DNA from: Streptomyces bathyalis
GTDB lineage: Bacteria > Actinomycetota > Actinomycetes > Streptomycetales > Streptomycetaceae
Direction of reading: 5' to 3'
DNA length: 64,000 nucleotides
Assembly (NCBI RefSeq): GCF_015910445.1
Contig: NZ_CP048882.1
Location: forward strand, 6,941,501 to 7,005,500
In this document: one piece after another, positions 16,935 to 25,772 of the stretch
How positions within the stretch are numbered: position 1 is the stretch's first letter
Layout: every line of letters starts with the position of its first letter
Notes under the pieces: generated by a model
The model's database searches: none
What the model was told of the DNA's origin: nothing
The model's input: the letters and a program-made list of their open reading frames with translations, nothing else
Translations under genes and position numbers: made by a program

Positions 16935-18200
16935 TCATTCCCCTCCGGCATCGGGCGCGGTGTCCGCGTACCGGGCCACGACGGCGGCGACCACAGCGAG
17001 CATCGCCACGGTGGTGAGGGCTGCCGTCAGCGAGAACCACTCGGCCAGGAACCCGATGGCGACGGGTCCGATCAGCATGCCGCCGTAGCCGAGGGTGGAG
17101 GCCGCGGCCACACCACCGGGTCCTGCGAGAGCCCCCGCACGGGCGACCGCCACGGGGAAGAGGTTGGCCAGTCCCAGCCCGGTGATCACGAAGCCGGTGA
17201 GTACCAGCCAGACCTCCGGCGCCAGCGCCCCCAGCAGCATGCCGGCGCCCGCGGTGGTCCCGCCGGCCGTCAACAGGCGGGTCCGGCCGAGGCGTTCGAG
17301 CATCCACGTCCCGGTGAGGCGGCCCGCGGTCATGGCGAGCGCGAAGACCGAGTAGCCGGCGGCGGCCGTGCCCGGACCCGCGTCCAAGTCCTCGGTGAGG
17401 TGCAGGGCGCTCCAGTCTGCGAGCGCGCCTTCCCCGTAGGCGGTGCACAGCGCGATCAGCCCGAGGACGACGACGAGCCGCCGCGTACGGCCGGTCATCC
17501 GGCGGGAGTCCCTGCCGTGTCCGTCCTCCGGGCCGGCGGACGCCGGTGCTTCCTCGGTGCCGAGGGCGGCGCCGCGGGTGAGCAGCACCCGCCCTGCCAC
17601 GGAGGTGACCAGCAGCCCGACCGCGGAGAGGATCAGCAGGTGAAGGGTCGGCGTCAGCTGCCCCGCCACCAGCCCGCCCACGCCCGCACCGGCCATGCCC
17701 CCGAGGCTGAACGCGGCGTGGAATCCGGGCATGACGGGGCGTTCCAGCGCGGCGATCAGATCGACGGCCGCGGCGTTCATCGCGACGTTCAGACCGCCGT
17801 AGGCTGCACCGAACACCAGCAGGACGAGACCGAGGGACAGGGCGGAGTGGGTCAGCGGCGGCAGTGCGGCACTGAGCGAGAACAGCGCTCCCGACACGAC
17901 GGTGACGGCGTGGTTGCCGAAGCGGTGGCACAGTCGTCCGGTGAGCATCATCGTGATCACGCCGCCGGCGGAGACGCCCAGCAGCGCCAGCCCGAGCGCG
18001 CCGGGGGAGGCGCCCGTCTGCGCCTTGAGGGCGGGGATGCGTACCACCCAGCCGGCGAAGACGAAGCCGTCGAGCGCGAAGAAGACCGTGATCGCGATGC
18101 GGAGACGGCGCAGGCCGGGGCGCGGGGAGGCGGCGTCGCCGTGACCGCCGGGCCGCGTTGCTCCGGCAAGCGCCGACCGTATTTTGTTCAGTGTCGGCAC
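16935..18200 (-). CDS. MFS transporter
   Basis: A 421-residue membrane protein with about 12 hydrophobic segments and a central cytoplasmic loop (residues ~205-240). Its sequence resembles the YbjJ/fucose-permease-like branch of the major facilitator superfamily (FVFAGWVVRIPALKAQTG, then GRLCHRFGNHAVT and NVAMNAAAVDLI). The substrate may be a sugar or drug. The GTG at 18200 is chosen because TATTCT lies exactly 6 nt upstream, a leaderless promoter; no Shine-Dalgarno sequence is present. It is divergent from a ROK repressor gene that starts only 17 bp away, which probably controls it. Confidence 0.88.
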   Translation of the reverse strand: MPTLNKIRSALAGATRPGGHGDAASPRPGLRRLRIAITVFFALDGFVFAGWVVRIPALKAQTGASPGALGLALLGVSAGGVITMMLTGRLCHRFGNHAVTVVSGALFSLSAALPPLTHSALSLGLVLLVFGAAYGGLNVAMNAAAVDLIAALERPVMPGFHAAFSLGGMAGAGVGGLVAGQLTPTLHLLILSAVGLLVTSVAGRVLLTRGAALGTEEAPASAGPEDGHGRDSRRMTGRTRRLVVVLGLIALCTAYGEGALADWSALHLTEDLDAGPGTAAAGYSVFALAMTAGRLTGTWMLERLGRTRLLTAGGTTAGAGMLLGALAPEVWLVLTGFVITGLGLANLFPVAVARAGALAGPGGVAAASTLGYGGMLIGPVAIGFLAEWFSLTAALTTVAMLAVVAAVVARYADTAPDAGGE

Positions 18201-18206
18201 AAAGCG

Positions 18207-18212
18207 AGAATA
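18207..18212 (-). promoter_or_regulatory. -10 box of a leaderless promoter for the MFS gene
   Basis: TATTCT on the minus strand ends 6 nt before the GTG at 18200. Read on the plus strand, the same bases lie just before the ROK gene start at 18218 (GAGAAT, 6 nt upstream), so the divergent -10 elements overlap. Confidence 0.55.
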
Positions 18213-18217
18213 GAGGT

Positions 18218-19450
18218 GTGACCCCGACGCGTACAAGCAAATTGGAGCGAGGCCGAGGCGCTCTCGGTCCGGCACTGGAACTCGTCCACACCGGCAGGGC
18301 GCCCACGCGTGCCGCGCTCACAGCCGAACTCGGCGTGACACGGGCCACCGCGGGAGCCGTCGCCGCCGAGCTGGAGTCACTCGGCCTGATCACGGTCGAC
18401 TCCCGGCCGGGTGCGGCCTCCGGGACGCAGGGACGTCCCTCGCACCGGCTCGCCGTCGACCCCGAGGGCCCCGTCGTGCTGGCCGCACAGGTGCACGCCG
18501 ACGGATTCCGTGCCGCGCTCGTGGGCCTCGGGGGACAGATCGTCGCCACCGCGCCCGGCTGCGGAACGGTGGCGGCCGACCCCGCGCAGATCCTCGGCGA
18601 GGTCGTCGACGCGGGCGCGCGCCTGCTGGAGAGCACCGGGCGCCGCTGCGTCGGCGCGGGCCTGGCCGTTCCCTCCGCCGTCGCCGAACCGGAAGGAACG
18701 GCGATCAACCCGCTGCACCTCGCCTGGGAAGTCGGCGCCCCGGTACGGGAGATCTTCACCCGCGCGCTGGAGGAGGCCCGCATCGGCGGTCCTCCCGGGG
18801 ACGCCACCGCGACCGGCTTCGCCGCCAACGACATCAACCTCGCCGCCCTCGCCGAACACCGGCACGGCGCCGGCCGGGGGGCACAGCATCTGCTCGTCGT
18901 CGGCACGGGGCACCGAGGCGTCGGCGGCGCGCTGGTGCTGGACGGGCGCCTGCACACCGGGAGTTCGGGCCTGGCACTGGAGGTCGGGCATCTGACCGTC
19001 GACCCCGACGGGCGCCCCTGCCACTGCGGCAGCCGCGGCTGCCTGGACGTCGAGACGGACCCGCTCGCCTTCCTGGAGGCGGCCGGGCGCGAACCCGGCC
19101 CCGAGGTCTCCCTCCTGGAGCGCTCCCAGGAGATGATCAACACCGAGTACGACAAGGACCCCGCCGTGCGTACGGCCGTCGAGACGCTCATCGACCGGCT
19201 CGGGCTGGGACTCGCCGGGCTCGTCAACATCCTGAACCCCGACCGGATCATCCTCGGCGGCCTGCACCGCACACTTCTCGAGACCGACGGCGAACGCCTG
19301 CGCGCAGTGATCGCCGACCGCAGCCTGTGGGGCCGCAGCGGAAGCGTGCCGGTGCTGCCCAGTTCGCTCCAGCACAACAGCCTCGTGGGCGCCGCCGAAA
19401 TGGCGTGGCAGCCCGTACTCGACGATCCGCTGGGGGCGCTGACAGGATGA
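18218..19450 (+). CDS. ROK-family transcriptional repressor
   Basis: A 410-residue protein. Unlike the ROK kinase at 3170 it has an N-terminal winged helix-turn-helix (PTRAALTAELGVTRATAGAVAAELESLGLI) before a ROK domain, which includes the zinc motif CHCGSRGC and the LVVGTGHRGVGGALVLDG loop. Such proteins are sugar-responsive repressors (NagC/Mlc/XylR type). The GTG at 18218 fits a leaderless message; it lies 17 bp from the divergent MFS start, so one bound repressor could block both promoters. Its stop overlaps the GNAT start (ATGA), forming an operon. Confidence 0.92.
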   Translation: MTPTRTSKLERGRGALGPALELVHTGRAPTRAALTAELGVTRATAGAVAAELESLGLITVDSRPGAASGTQGRPSHRLAVDPEGPVVLAAQVHADGFRAALVGLGGQIVATAPGCGTVAADPAQILGEVVDAGARLLESTGRRCVGAGLAVPSAVAEPEGTAINPLHLAWEVGAPVREIFTRALEEARIGGPPGDATATGFAANDINLAALAEHRHGAGRGAQHLLVVGTGHRGVGGALVLDGRLHTGSSGLALEVGHLTVDPDGRPCHCGSRGCLDVETDPLAFLEAAGREPGPEVSLLERSQEMINTEYDKDPAVRTAVETLIDRLGLGLAGLVNILNPDRIILGGLHRTLLETDGERLRAVIADRSLWGRSGSVPVLPSSLQHNSLVGAAEMAWQPVLDDPLGALTG

Positions 19451-19992
19451 CGACGGTGCACATCAGAGCCGCCGCCGAGAGGGACCTGAGGCGTCTTCAG
19501 CAGATCGAGACCGCAGCGGGAGGCATCTTCCGCGAACTCGGCATGGACCGCGTTGCCGACGACGTCCCGCCGCCGCTCCCGGCGTTGCGCCGCTACGCGC
19601 ACTCAGGCGGACTGTGGGTCGCGGTGGACGGCAGGGGAGAGGGGGCGGCCCCCGAGGACGAGCCGGTGGCCTACGTGATGACCGAACCCGTCGACGGCAA
19701 CGTCCACATCGAGCAGGTGTCGGTCCATCCCCGCAGTGCGCACCGCCGCATCGGACGGGCGCTGATCGACCACGTCGCCCGCAGGGCGGAGGCTGCCGGG
19801 GTGCCCGCCCTGACCCTGTGCACCTTCGCCGAAGTGCCGTGGAACGCCCCGTACTACGAGCGCTGCGGCTTCCGCGTGCTGGCCGGGTACGAGCTGACAC
19901 CGGGGCTGCACAACATACGAGCGGAGGAGGCGCGGGCAGGTCTCGACCGCTGGCCCCGCGTGTGCATGCGACGCGAACTGGGCGCGGACTGA
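19447..19992 (+). CDS. GNAT-family N-acetyltransferase
   Basis: A 181-residue protein with GNAT motif A (VHIEQVSVHPRSAHRRIGRALIDHV) for acetyl-CoA binding and motif B (ALTLCTFAEVPWNAPYYERCGFRVL). The ATG overlaps the ROK repressor stop by 4 bp, so translation is coupled. It probably acetylates a small-molecule amine or protein N-terminus; the substrate is unknown. Coupling with a sugar repressor and exporter suggests modification of the exported compound, but that is only an inference. Confidence 0.9.
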   Translation: MTTVHIRAAAERDLRRLQQIETAAGGIFRELGMDRVADDVPPPLPALRRYAHSGGLWVAVDGRGEGAAPEDEPVAYVMTEPVDGNVHIEQVSVHPRSAHRRIGRALIDHVARRAEAAGVPALTLCTFAEVPWNAPYYERCGFRVLAGYELTPGLHNIRAEEARAGLDRWPRVCMRRELGAD

Positions 19993-20091
19993 CGGCTGTT
20001 GGGACGGGCGAGCCCCGGTGGGGGAGGCGTCCGCCGTCGTGCCAGGACGCCGGCGGTCCGTGGACCGCGGTGTGCGCCCGTGCCGGGGGCG

Positions 20092-20097
20092 TAGCCT
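20092..20097 (+). promoter_or_regulatory. -10 box of a leaderless promoter for the PPOX gene
   Basis: TAGCCT ends 6 nt before the GTG at 20104, and no Shine-Dalgarno sequence is present. Confidence 0.5.
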
Positions 20098-20103
20098 CAG
20101 CAC

Positions 20104-20487
20104 GTGACGTCATCCAGCATCGCCGCGAGCCGCTACGTCAGCCTCACGACCTTCAAGCGCGACGGGACGCCGGTCGCCACCCCCGTCTGGGCCGTCGAGG
20201 ACGGCGGTGAACTGCTCGTGTGGACCCGCGACGACAGCGGCAAGGTCAAGCGGGTGCGCAACGGCGCCCGCGTCACCGTCACCCCGTGCGACGCCCGCGG
20301 CCGTACGACCGAGGGCGCAGAGCCCGCCGAGGGCACCGCGAGGCTGATGACGGAGGAGGGCGGCCTGGACCGGGTGCGCAGGGCGATGGTCCGCAAGTAC
20401 GGCTGGCAGTTCCGTGTCACGGACTCCGGCGGGGCGCTGCTCAGGCTCGGCAAGCGCCCCCACGTCGGGATCGCCGTCACGCTCTGA
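20104..20487 (+). CDS. PPOX-class F420-dependent oxidoreductase
   Basis: A 127-residue split-barrel protein. The pattern YVSLTTFKRDGTPVATPVWAVEDGGELLVWT followed by SGKVKRVRNGARVTVTPC is typical of the Rv1155/PPOX-class family that binds F420 (some bind FMN). The substrate is unknown. The GTG start is supported by a TAGCCT box 6 nt upstream. It is monocistronic, 111 bp after the GNAT gene. Confidence 0.88.
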   Translation: MTSSSIAASRYVSLTTFKRDGTPVATPVWAVEDGGELLVWTRDDSGKVKRVRNGARVTVTPCDARGRTTEGAEPAEGTARLMTEEGGLDRVRRAMVRKYGWQFRVTDSGGALLRLGKRPHVGIAVTL

Positions 20488-20550
20488 CGCCGCACCGCCG
20501 TCGCCCGGCCGCGCCCCGCACCCGCCGGGAGCAGCCGCACCGGCCGCTGG

Positions 20551-20566
20551 TACTCCCCGGGAGGTA
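20551..20566. promoter_or_regulatory. TACTCCC/GGGAGGTA inverted motif upstream of the SHOCT-ABC operon
   Basis: TACTCCCCGGGAGGTA is an imperfect inverted repeat resembling the core of the 26-bp repeat at 11767-11792 (CTACTCCC-AG-GGGAGTAG). It lies about 110 bp before the operon start. A shared regulator, possibly the NarL-type protein, is an inference. Confidence 0.4.
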
Positions 20567-20672
20567 GGGGAGGAGCCGCTGGCCGTACGACGACGCGGAC
20601 CCCCTGCCACAGCGACTCTCGGTAGCGAAGGAACAGAAAGCAAATCGCTTCGCGACCGAGGAGTTGACCGCC

Positions 20673-20984
20673 ATGTTCGACCTCGCACAGTGGCACGACG
20701 GAGCGGGCCCGGGCCCGTGGATCCTGCTCTTCCCCCTGATCTGGGCGGCGGTGATCGCCGGTGTGATCGTCCTGCTGCGCCGCACCGTCTGGCGCGGGCG
20801 CGGCGCACCCTGGCACGGGCCGTACCGCGCCGCGGAGGCCGCCGCTGGACCCCGCCAGGAGAACGCACCCGTCGATCTGCTGGGACGGCGCTTCGCCGCC
20901 GGCGAGATCGACGAGGACGAGTACTGGCGGCGCCTGTCCGTCCTCCAGGAAGGCGGCCGGCCGCACAAGGACGGTCCGGCATGA
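20673..20984 (+). CDS. Small membrane protein with SHOCT domain
   Basis: A 103-residue protein with one hydrophobic segment at about residues 14-37 and a C-terminal SHOCT (short helix) domain: DLLGRRFAAGEIDEDEYWRRLSVL. SHOCT domains are oligomerisation modules common next to transporters. The ATG at 20673 lies about 8 nt after GAGGAG; a TTG three codons upstream is an alternative. The stop overlaps the ABC ATPase start by 4 bp, so it is the first gene of a three-gene operon and may modulate or accompany the ABC transporter. Confidence 0.85.
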   Translation: MFDLAQWHDGAGPGPWILLFPLIWAAVIAGVIVLLRRTVWRGRGAPWHGPYRAAEAAAGPRQENAPVDLLGRRFAAGEIDEDEYWRRLSVLQEGGRPHKDGPA

Positions 20985-21724
20985 GTGATCTCGCCGCACG
21001 CGTCACCGGCGCGGTGAAGATCTACGGCAGCGGTGAGGCCGAGGTGCGGGCGCTGGACGGCGTCTCCCTCGGTTTCACCGCGGGCCGCTTCACCGCCATC
21101 ATGGGGCCCTCCGGCTCCGGCAAGTCGACCCTGATGCACTGCGCCGCGGGTCTGGACACCCTGACCTCGGGGACGGCGCACATCGGGGGCACCGAACTCG
21201 GCACGCTGACCGACAGGCAGCTGACGCTGCTGCGCAGGGAACGCGTCGGCTTCGTCTTCCAGTCCTTCAACCTGGTGCCGACGCTCACCGTCGCGGAGAA
21301 CATCAGACTGCCGCGGGACCTCGCGGGGAGGCGGGCGGACACGGAGTTCACCGACGCGCTCATCGACGTCGTCGGCCTCCGCGACAGGCTCCACCACCGT
21401 CCCGGGGAACTCTCCGGCGGGCAGCAGCAACGCGTCGCCGTTGCCCGCGCGTTCGCGGGAGAGCCCGACGTCGTCTTCGCCGACGAGCCGACCGGCAACC
21501 TCGACTCCCGCTCCGGCGAAGAGGTGCTGCGGCTGCTCGGCGACGCCGTACGGCAGATGAACCGCACGGTCGTGATGGTCACCCACGATCCCGTGGCCGC
21601 CGCGCACGCCGACGAGGTCGTCTTCCTCGCCGACGGGCGGCTCGTCGACCGGATGGCATCTCCGACGCCGCAGGGCGTTCTGGACAGGCTCAAGGCGTTC
21701 GACACCACGGGGGTGCCGGCATGA
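20981..21724 (+). CDS. ABC transporter ATP-binding protein (MacB/LolD type)
   Basis: A 247-residue ATPase with Walker A GPSGSGKST (residues 42-50), the Q-loop FVFQSFNLVPTLT, signature LSGGQQQR, Walker B VVFADEPTGNLD and the switch His in VTHD. The sequence belongs to the LolD/MacB/BceA group, which works with FtsX-type permeases in mechanotransmission rather than classical transport. The ATG overlaps the SHOCT gene stop, and its own stop overlaps the permease start. Confidence 0.95.
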   Translation: MSDLAARVTGAVKIYGSGEAEVRALDGVSLGFTAGRFTAIMGPSGSGKSTLMHCAAGLDTLTSGTAHIGGTELGTLTDRQLTLLRRERVGFVFQSFNLVPTLTVAENIRLPRDLAGRRADTEFTDALIDVVGLRDRLHHRPGELSGGQQQRVAVARAFAGEPDVVFADEPTGNLDSRSGEEVLRLLGDAVRQMNRTVVMVTHDPVAAAHADEVVFLADGRLVDRMASPTPQGVLDRLKAFDTTGVPA

Positions 21725-24405
21725 GCACCATCCCCAAGTCCGGTCGCGCCCCGAGCAGTTCGGAGGCGTCTCGTGCCCCGGGCCACGGCGCGCCTTCCCG
21801 CGGCCGGGCGCCCGCGACTGGCGGTACCTCCCGCCCTCGCGGCGGCATGCGCGCGGCCCTCCGGCTCAGCTTCGCGTCACTGCGCACCCACCGGCGCCGC
21901 TTCGCCGGCACCTTCGGGGCCGTGCTGCTCGGCGTCTCGTTCGTCGCCGGGACCCTCGTCATGGGCGACACCCTCCGCGCGAGCTTCGACACCATGTTCG
22001 GGAACGCGGCGGCAGGCACGGACGCCGTGGTGCGCAGCGACAGCGTCATCACCACCTCCGGCAACGCCCAGGGAACCCGCCGGCCCCTCGACACGGACAT
22101 CCTGAGCAGCATCCGGGAGGTGCCGGGCGTCGCGGCGGCCGAGCCGTCCGTCGAGGGCATGGGCCAGATCACCGCCGCCGACGGTGAGCCCGTCGGCGGC
22201 CAGGGTCCGCCCACCCTCGCCGGAAACTGGATCAAGGACCCGCAGCTGAATCCGTACACGCTCGCCGAGGGCCGCGCCCCGCGACGCTCCGGCGAGGCCG
22301 TACTGAACAAGGGCGCCGCCGAACGCGGCGGCCTGAAGATCGGTGACACGACAACGCTGCGCACTCCAGGGCCAGTTCGCGTCGAGATCGTCGGACTGGC
22401 GTCCTTCGGCGGGCAGGACGGCATGGGGCAGGTCACCTTCACCGGGCTGACCCTCTCCGACGCCCAGAAGTACCTGATGCCCGAGCCCGACCGCGCCGCG
22501 GGGATCCAGGTGCGGGCCGAGGAAGGCACCGGACAGGACGAACTGGTGGCCGCGCTGAAGCCCGTCCTGCCGAAGGGTGTCGAAGCGGTCACCGGGCAGC
22601 GGGTCGCCGAGGAGGACCAGGAGATGATCTCCGGTCAGTTCCTCACGCTCTTCACCTCCCTGCTGCTGGTCTTCTCCGGCATCGCGCTGCTCGTCGCCGT
22701 CTTCTCGATCCACAACACTTTCGCGATCGTGGTCGCCCAACGCACCCGTGAGAACGCCCTGTTGCGTGCGCTCGGCGCGTCCCGCCGACAGGTGCTGGGC
22801 GCCACCCTCACCGAGGCCGTCGTCGTCGGGCTCGTGGCATCGGCGGCAGGGCTCGCGGGCGGCATCGGCATCGCGGCAGGACTGCAGGCCCTCTTCCCCG
22901 CGGTTGGCTTCCCCTTCCCGGACGGCGCCCTGGTCATCGGTCCCCTGTCCCTCCTGTTGCCGCTGGGCATCGGGGTGCTCGTCTGCGCCGGTTCGGCGCT
23001 TGTCCCGGCGGTGCGTGCCTCCCGTACGGCACCGCTCGCCGCCCTTCGGGAGACCTCCGCCGAGGCGCCGCACGTGCCACGCGGCCGCACGGTCGCCGGT
23101 GCCGTGCTGGCAGTGGCGGGCACCGCCGCGACGGTGCTGGGAGCCGCGGGCAGCAGCCGCTCCGTCTGGCTCACCGGGGCAGGCGCGGCCTCCCTGCTCG
23201 CCGCGTTCCTCGTACTCGGCCCGGCCGCGGCAGCCGCGACGGTACGGACGCTGGGCCGGCCGGTGGCCCGGCTGCGCGGCGTGACGGGGGCGCTCGCCCA
23301 GCGCAACGCGCTGCGCAGCCCCAAGCGCACCGCCGCGACGGCGACCGCGCTGATGATCGGGGTCGCGGTCGTGTCGCTGTTCACCGTCTTCGCCTCCTCG
23401 CTGAAGGCCACGATGGACACCACCGTCTCCCGGTCCTTCGCCGGCGATGTCGCTGTCAGCGCACCCGCGTTCGGAGCCGGAGGCTCCGGGCTGAGCCCCC
23501 GGCTCGCCTCCCGCATCGAACGGGCGCCGGAGGTGGCCACGGCGCTGGGCCTGGGCAAGGGCGTGGCGCGCGTCGAGGGGGCGGGGAAGCAGCTGACGGT
23601 CACCGACCCGGCGCGCCTCCCGGACGTCCTCGAACTGACCGGCGTGCGCGGCTCCTTCGGCTCCCTCGGCCGGGCCGGACTCGCCGTATCGGCCGACGAG
23701 GCGGACAGGAACGGCTGGCGGCCCGGCTCCGCCGTCTCGCTGCGCTTCACCGACGGCGACCGGCAGCGCTTCACCGTCGAGGCCCTCTACGACAGGAACG
23801 AACTGGCGGGCGACTACGTCATCGGCCGGTCGGCCTGGGCACCGCACCGCACCCAGGACTCCGACACGCTCGTGGCCGTCACCTTCGAGGAAGGGGTCAC
23901 ACCCGCCGACGGCAAGGCGGCCGTCACCGCCGCCGCCCGTCCGTACGGCGAGCCCGCCGTGCAGACGCGGGAGGAGTACGCGGAGAGCTCCGCGGGCGGC
24001 ATCGACATGATGCTGACCCTCGTCTACGCCCTCCTCGCGCTGGCCGTCCTGATCGCGCTGCTGGGCATCGCCAACACCCTCACCCTCGCCCTGCACGAGC
24101 GCACCCGTGAACTCGGGCTGCTGCGCTCGGTCGGGCAGACGCGGGCGCAGCTGCGGGCCATGGTGCGGTGGGAGTCGCTGCTCGTGGCCGCCTTCGGCAC
24201 GCTGGGCGGGCTGCTCCTGGGCGGCTTCCTCGGCTGGGCGCTGGTGCGGGCCGCGGACAGCGCGGGGACCAGCACCTTCGACCTGCCGCCGCTGCGTCTG
24301 GCCGTGGTCGCGCTCGTCGGGATCGTGGCCGGGCTCGTCGCGGGGCTGAGGCCCGCCCGGAGGGCAGCGCGGCTGAACGTGCTGCGTGCCGTCGCCGCGG
24401 ACTGA
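21721..24405 (+). CDS. FtsX-family ABC transporter permease
   Basis: An 894-residue membrane protein with two FtsX repeats. The N-terminal ~45 residues are a Ser/Gly/Pro-rich leader; then one membrane helix (~residues 60-85), a large extracellular MacB-like domain, three helices near residues 310-440, several more from ~450 to 520, a second membrane helix around 535-560, a second extracellular domain, and three C-terminal helices (~760-890). With its coupled ATPase and the SHOCT protein it probably forms a complex for export of a lipophilic compound or envelope-stress sensing. The start overlaps the ATPase stop by 4 bp. Confidence 0.93.
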   Translation: MSTIPKSGRAPSSSEASRAPGHGAPSRGRAPATGGTSRPRGGMRAALRLSFASLRTHRRRFAGTFGAVLLGVSFVAGTLVMGDTLRASFDTMFGNAAAGTDAVVRSDSVITTSGNAQGTRRPLDTDILSSIREVPGVAAAEPSVEGMGQITAADGEPVGGQGPPTLAGNWIKDPQLNPYTLAEGRAPRRSGEAVLNKGAAERGGLKIGDTTTLRTPGPVRVEIVGLASFGGQDGMGQVTFTGLTLSDAQKYLMPEPDRAAGIQVRAEEGTGQDELVAALKPVLPKGVEAVTGQRVAEEDQEMISGQFLTLFTSLLLVFSGIALLVAVFSIHNTFAIVVAQRTRENALLRALGASRRQVLGATLTEAVVVGLVASAAGLAGGIGIAAGLQALFPAVGFPFPDGALVIGPLSLLLPLGIGVLVCAGSALVPAVRASRTAPLAALRETSAEAPHVPRGRTVAGAVLAVAGTAATVLGAAGSSRSVWLTGAGAASLLAAFLVLGPAAAAATVRTLGRPVARLRGVTGALAQRNALRSPKRTAATATALMIGVAVVSLFTVFASSLKATMDTTVSRSFAGDVAVSAPAFGAGGSGLSPRLASRIERAPEVATALGLGKGVARVEGAGKQLTVTDPARLPDVLELTGVRGSFGSLGRAGLAVSADEADRNGWRPGSAVSLRFTDGDRQRFTVEALYDRNELAGDYVIGRSAWAPHRTQDSDTLVAVTFEEGVTPADGKAAVTAAARPYGEPAVQTREEYAESSAGGIDMMLTLVYALLALAVLIALLGIANTLTLALHERTRELGLLRSVGQTRAQLRAMVRWESLLVAAFGTLGGLLLGGFLGWALVRAADSAGTSTFDLPPLRLAVVALVGIVAGLVAGLRPARRAARLNVLRAVAAD

Positions 24406-24441
24406 ACGCCGCAGAGGCGGGAGGGGTCGGGACAGGGGAGC

Positions 24442-24467
24442 GGGAGAGGGGCACGGGAGAGGGGCAC
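24442..24467. repeat. Two tandem copies of a 13-bp sequence
   Basis: GGGAGAGGGGCAC occurs twice back to back at 24442-24454 and 24455-24467, in the 107-bp gap between the FtsX permease and the convergent HATPase gene. No hairpin terminator was seen here. Confidence 0.6.
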
Positions 24468-24512
24468 GGGGCATGCGGAGCCCGGTCCGTCCCCGTCCGC
24501 GCCGGATGCCGA

Positions 24513-25094
24513 TCAGGGATGGGCCGTTGTGCCCGTACCCGGGGACGTCGGACCCGCTGACCCCGGCCCGGCCATCCCGTTCCCCGCCTCACCGCCCGCG
24601 CCCGCCGCCCCGGCGAGCGCGGGCAGAGCGGCCTCGTCGGGAACCGCGCCGGTGTGGGCAGTTGCCCGTTGCGGCGGTGTTCCGAAGGTGGCCGGCAGGG
24701 TGAACCACACGACCTTGCCCGAACCGTCGTTCTGCGCACGCATGCCCCAGCTGGCGCTGACCGCAGCGATGAGCGCGAGACCCCTGCCGTTCGTCGCGGA
24801 CGGCTCGGCCGTCCGCACCCGCGGCAGGCGCGGATCGTGGTCCCGCACGGACACCGTCAGGTGATCCCTGCGGAAGACGATCTCGACGGTGCAGTGCTTG
24901 TCGGACCCGGTATGGCGGTGGACGTTGGTGAGCAGCTCGGTCACGCCGAGCGCGGCCGCGTCGATGAGCGGTTCGAGGCGCCAGTAACGCAGCTGCGCGG
25001 TCACGATCCTGCGCACCTGCCCGATCCGTGAGGGCAGTGCCTGGAACTCCACCGCGCAGTGGGTGCGTGGCCTCCCGGAGGCACGGGCGGTCAC
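24513..25094 (-). CDS. ATP-binding protein of the RsbW/SpoIIAB anti-sigma type
   Basis: A 193-residue protein with a GHKL ATPase fold: N-box ALGVTELLTNVHRHTG, G1-like VSVRDHDPRLP, and NGRGLALIAAVSASWGMR. Streptomyces carries dozens of such proteins, which act as anti-sigma kinases or regulatory ATPases. The C-terminal ~55 residues are Ala/Gly/Pro-rich and probably unstructured. The GTG at 25094 has GGAG 9 nt upstream. No partner sigma factor or DUF397 gene lies next to it, so its partner cannot be named. Confidence 0.88.
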   Translation of the reverse strand: MTARASGRPRTHCAVEFQALPSRIGQVRRIVTAQLRYWRLEPLIDAAALGVTELLTNVHRHTGSDKHCTVEIVFRRDHLTVSVRDHDPRLPRVRTAEPSATNGRGLALIAAVSASWGMRAQNDGSGKVVWFTLPATFGTPPQRATAHTGAVPDEAALPALAGAAGAGGEAGNGMAGPGSAGPTSPGTGTTAHP

Positions 25095-25343
25095 GGCGAC
25101 GGCTCCACGGACACACTGGTCAGGGAGCGCACAGCGACATACGAGACATTTGTGATGAAAGACACACGATAAGGATGAGACGCTGACCCGTCTCCCGCAA
25201 CGCGAGAAGGCCCGTCCGCAGGCACCCCGGCACGTCCCGCCTCACACGCACTCCGGCGGTGCGCCCCGGCCTCCGGGAGACCTGCATGGCGGAATTCTCC
25301 GGGTGCACACGCCCCACGGGTCCCGTCGCCGTCGTATGCGGCT

Positions 25344-25655
25344 TCAGGTCCCGAGGATCCCCCGCTCCGCGGCCACCTTGGCACGCGCCGTGCGCACCGC
25401 GTTCAGCAGGCCGGCACGGCGGCCGAGGCCGAACTGCAGCACATAGCGTGTGCCGCTGATGGTCGCCAGCGCGCTGTCCGGCATGCCGTAGCCGCTGATG
25501 CGGACCTTGTCGACCGGAGCGCTGTCGATCTCGCTCCCGTAGCTGGTCATCAGCACCAACTGCCCGTCCCGTACCAGGACATGACCCGCGCTTGTGAGTG
25601 AGCGAAGCATCCGCCGTATCCGGACCCCGCCCGCGTCGTACTCCGGCTCCGCCAC
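25344..25655 (-). CDS. Conserved hypothetical protein, 103 aa
   Basis: A small soluble protein starting at a GTG with GGGAGG five bases before it. It is beta-rich (HVLVRDGQLVLMTSYGSEIDSAPVDKVRISG) and ends in a helical basic stretch (LLNAVRTARAKVAAERG). I do not recognise a named domain; similar short proteins seem common in Streptomyces. It is divergent from the PLP-enzyme gene at 25773, with 117 bp between the starts. No transmembrane segment or signal peptide is present. Confidence 0.7.
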   Translation of the reverse strand: MAEPEYDAGGVRIRRMLRSLTSAGHVLVRDGQLVLMTSYGSEIDSAPVDKVRISGYGMPDSALATISGTRYVLQFGLGRRAGLLNAVRTARAKVAAERGILGT

Positions 25656-25759
25656 GATCGCCTCCCGCCAGTGCCGCGGCCCGGGAGCCCCCGGGCCGGC
25701 CGCCCCATACCCTGTGTGAAGTGTGCACGCAAGCTGCGGGCTCCACCAGAGGGCCCTTC

Positions 25760-25765
25760 TATGAT
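25760..25765 (+). promoter_or_regulatory. -10 box of a leaderless promoter for the cysteine-metabolism gene
   Basis: TATGAT ends exactly 7 nt before the GTG at 25773. The in-frame ATG at 25761 lies within this box, which argues that GTG is the true start. Confidence 0.55.
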
Positions 25766-25772
25766 CGGCCGC

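Noticed and set aside
16903..19602. 899-codon minus-strand frame across the MFS and ROK genes
   Set aside because: Low-complexity Ser/Pro/Arg composition without motifs; it is a shadow of real genes in other frames.
21877..24474. 865-codon minus-strand frame opposite the FtsX permease
   Set aside because: Arg/Gln/Gly-rich shadow sequence; the plus-strand permease has clear membrane helices and family motifs.
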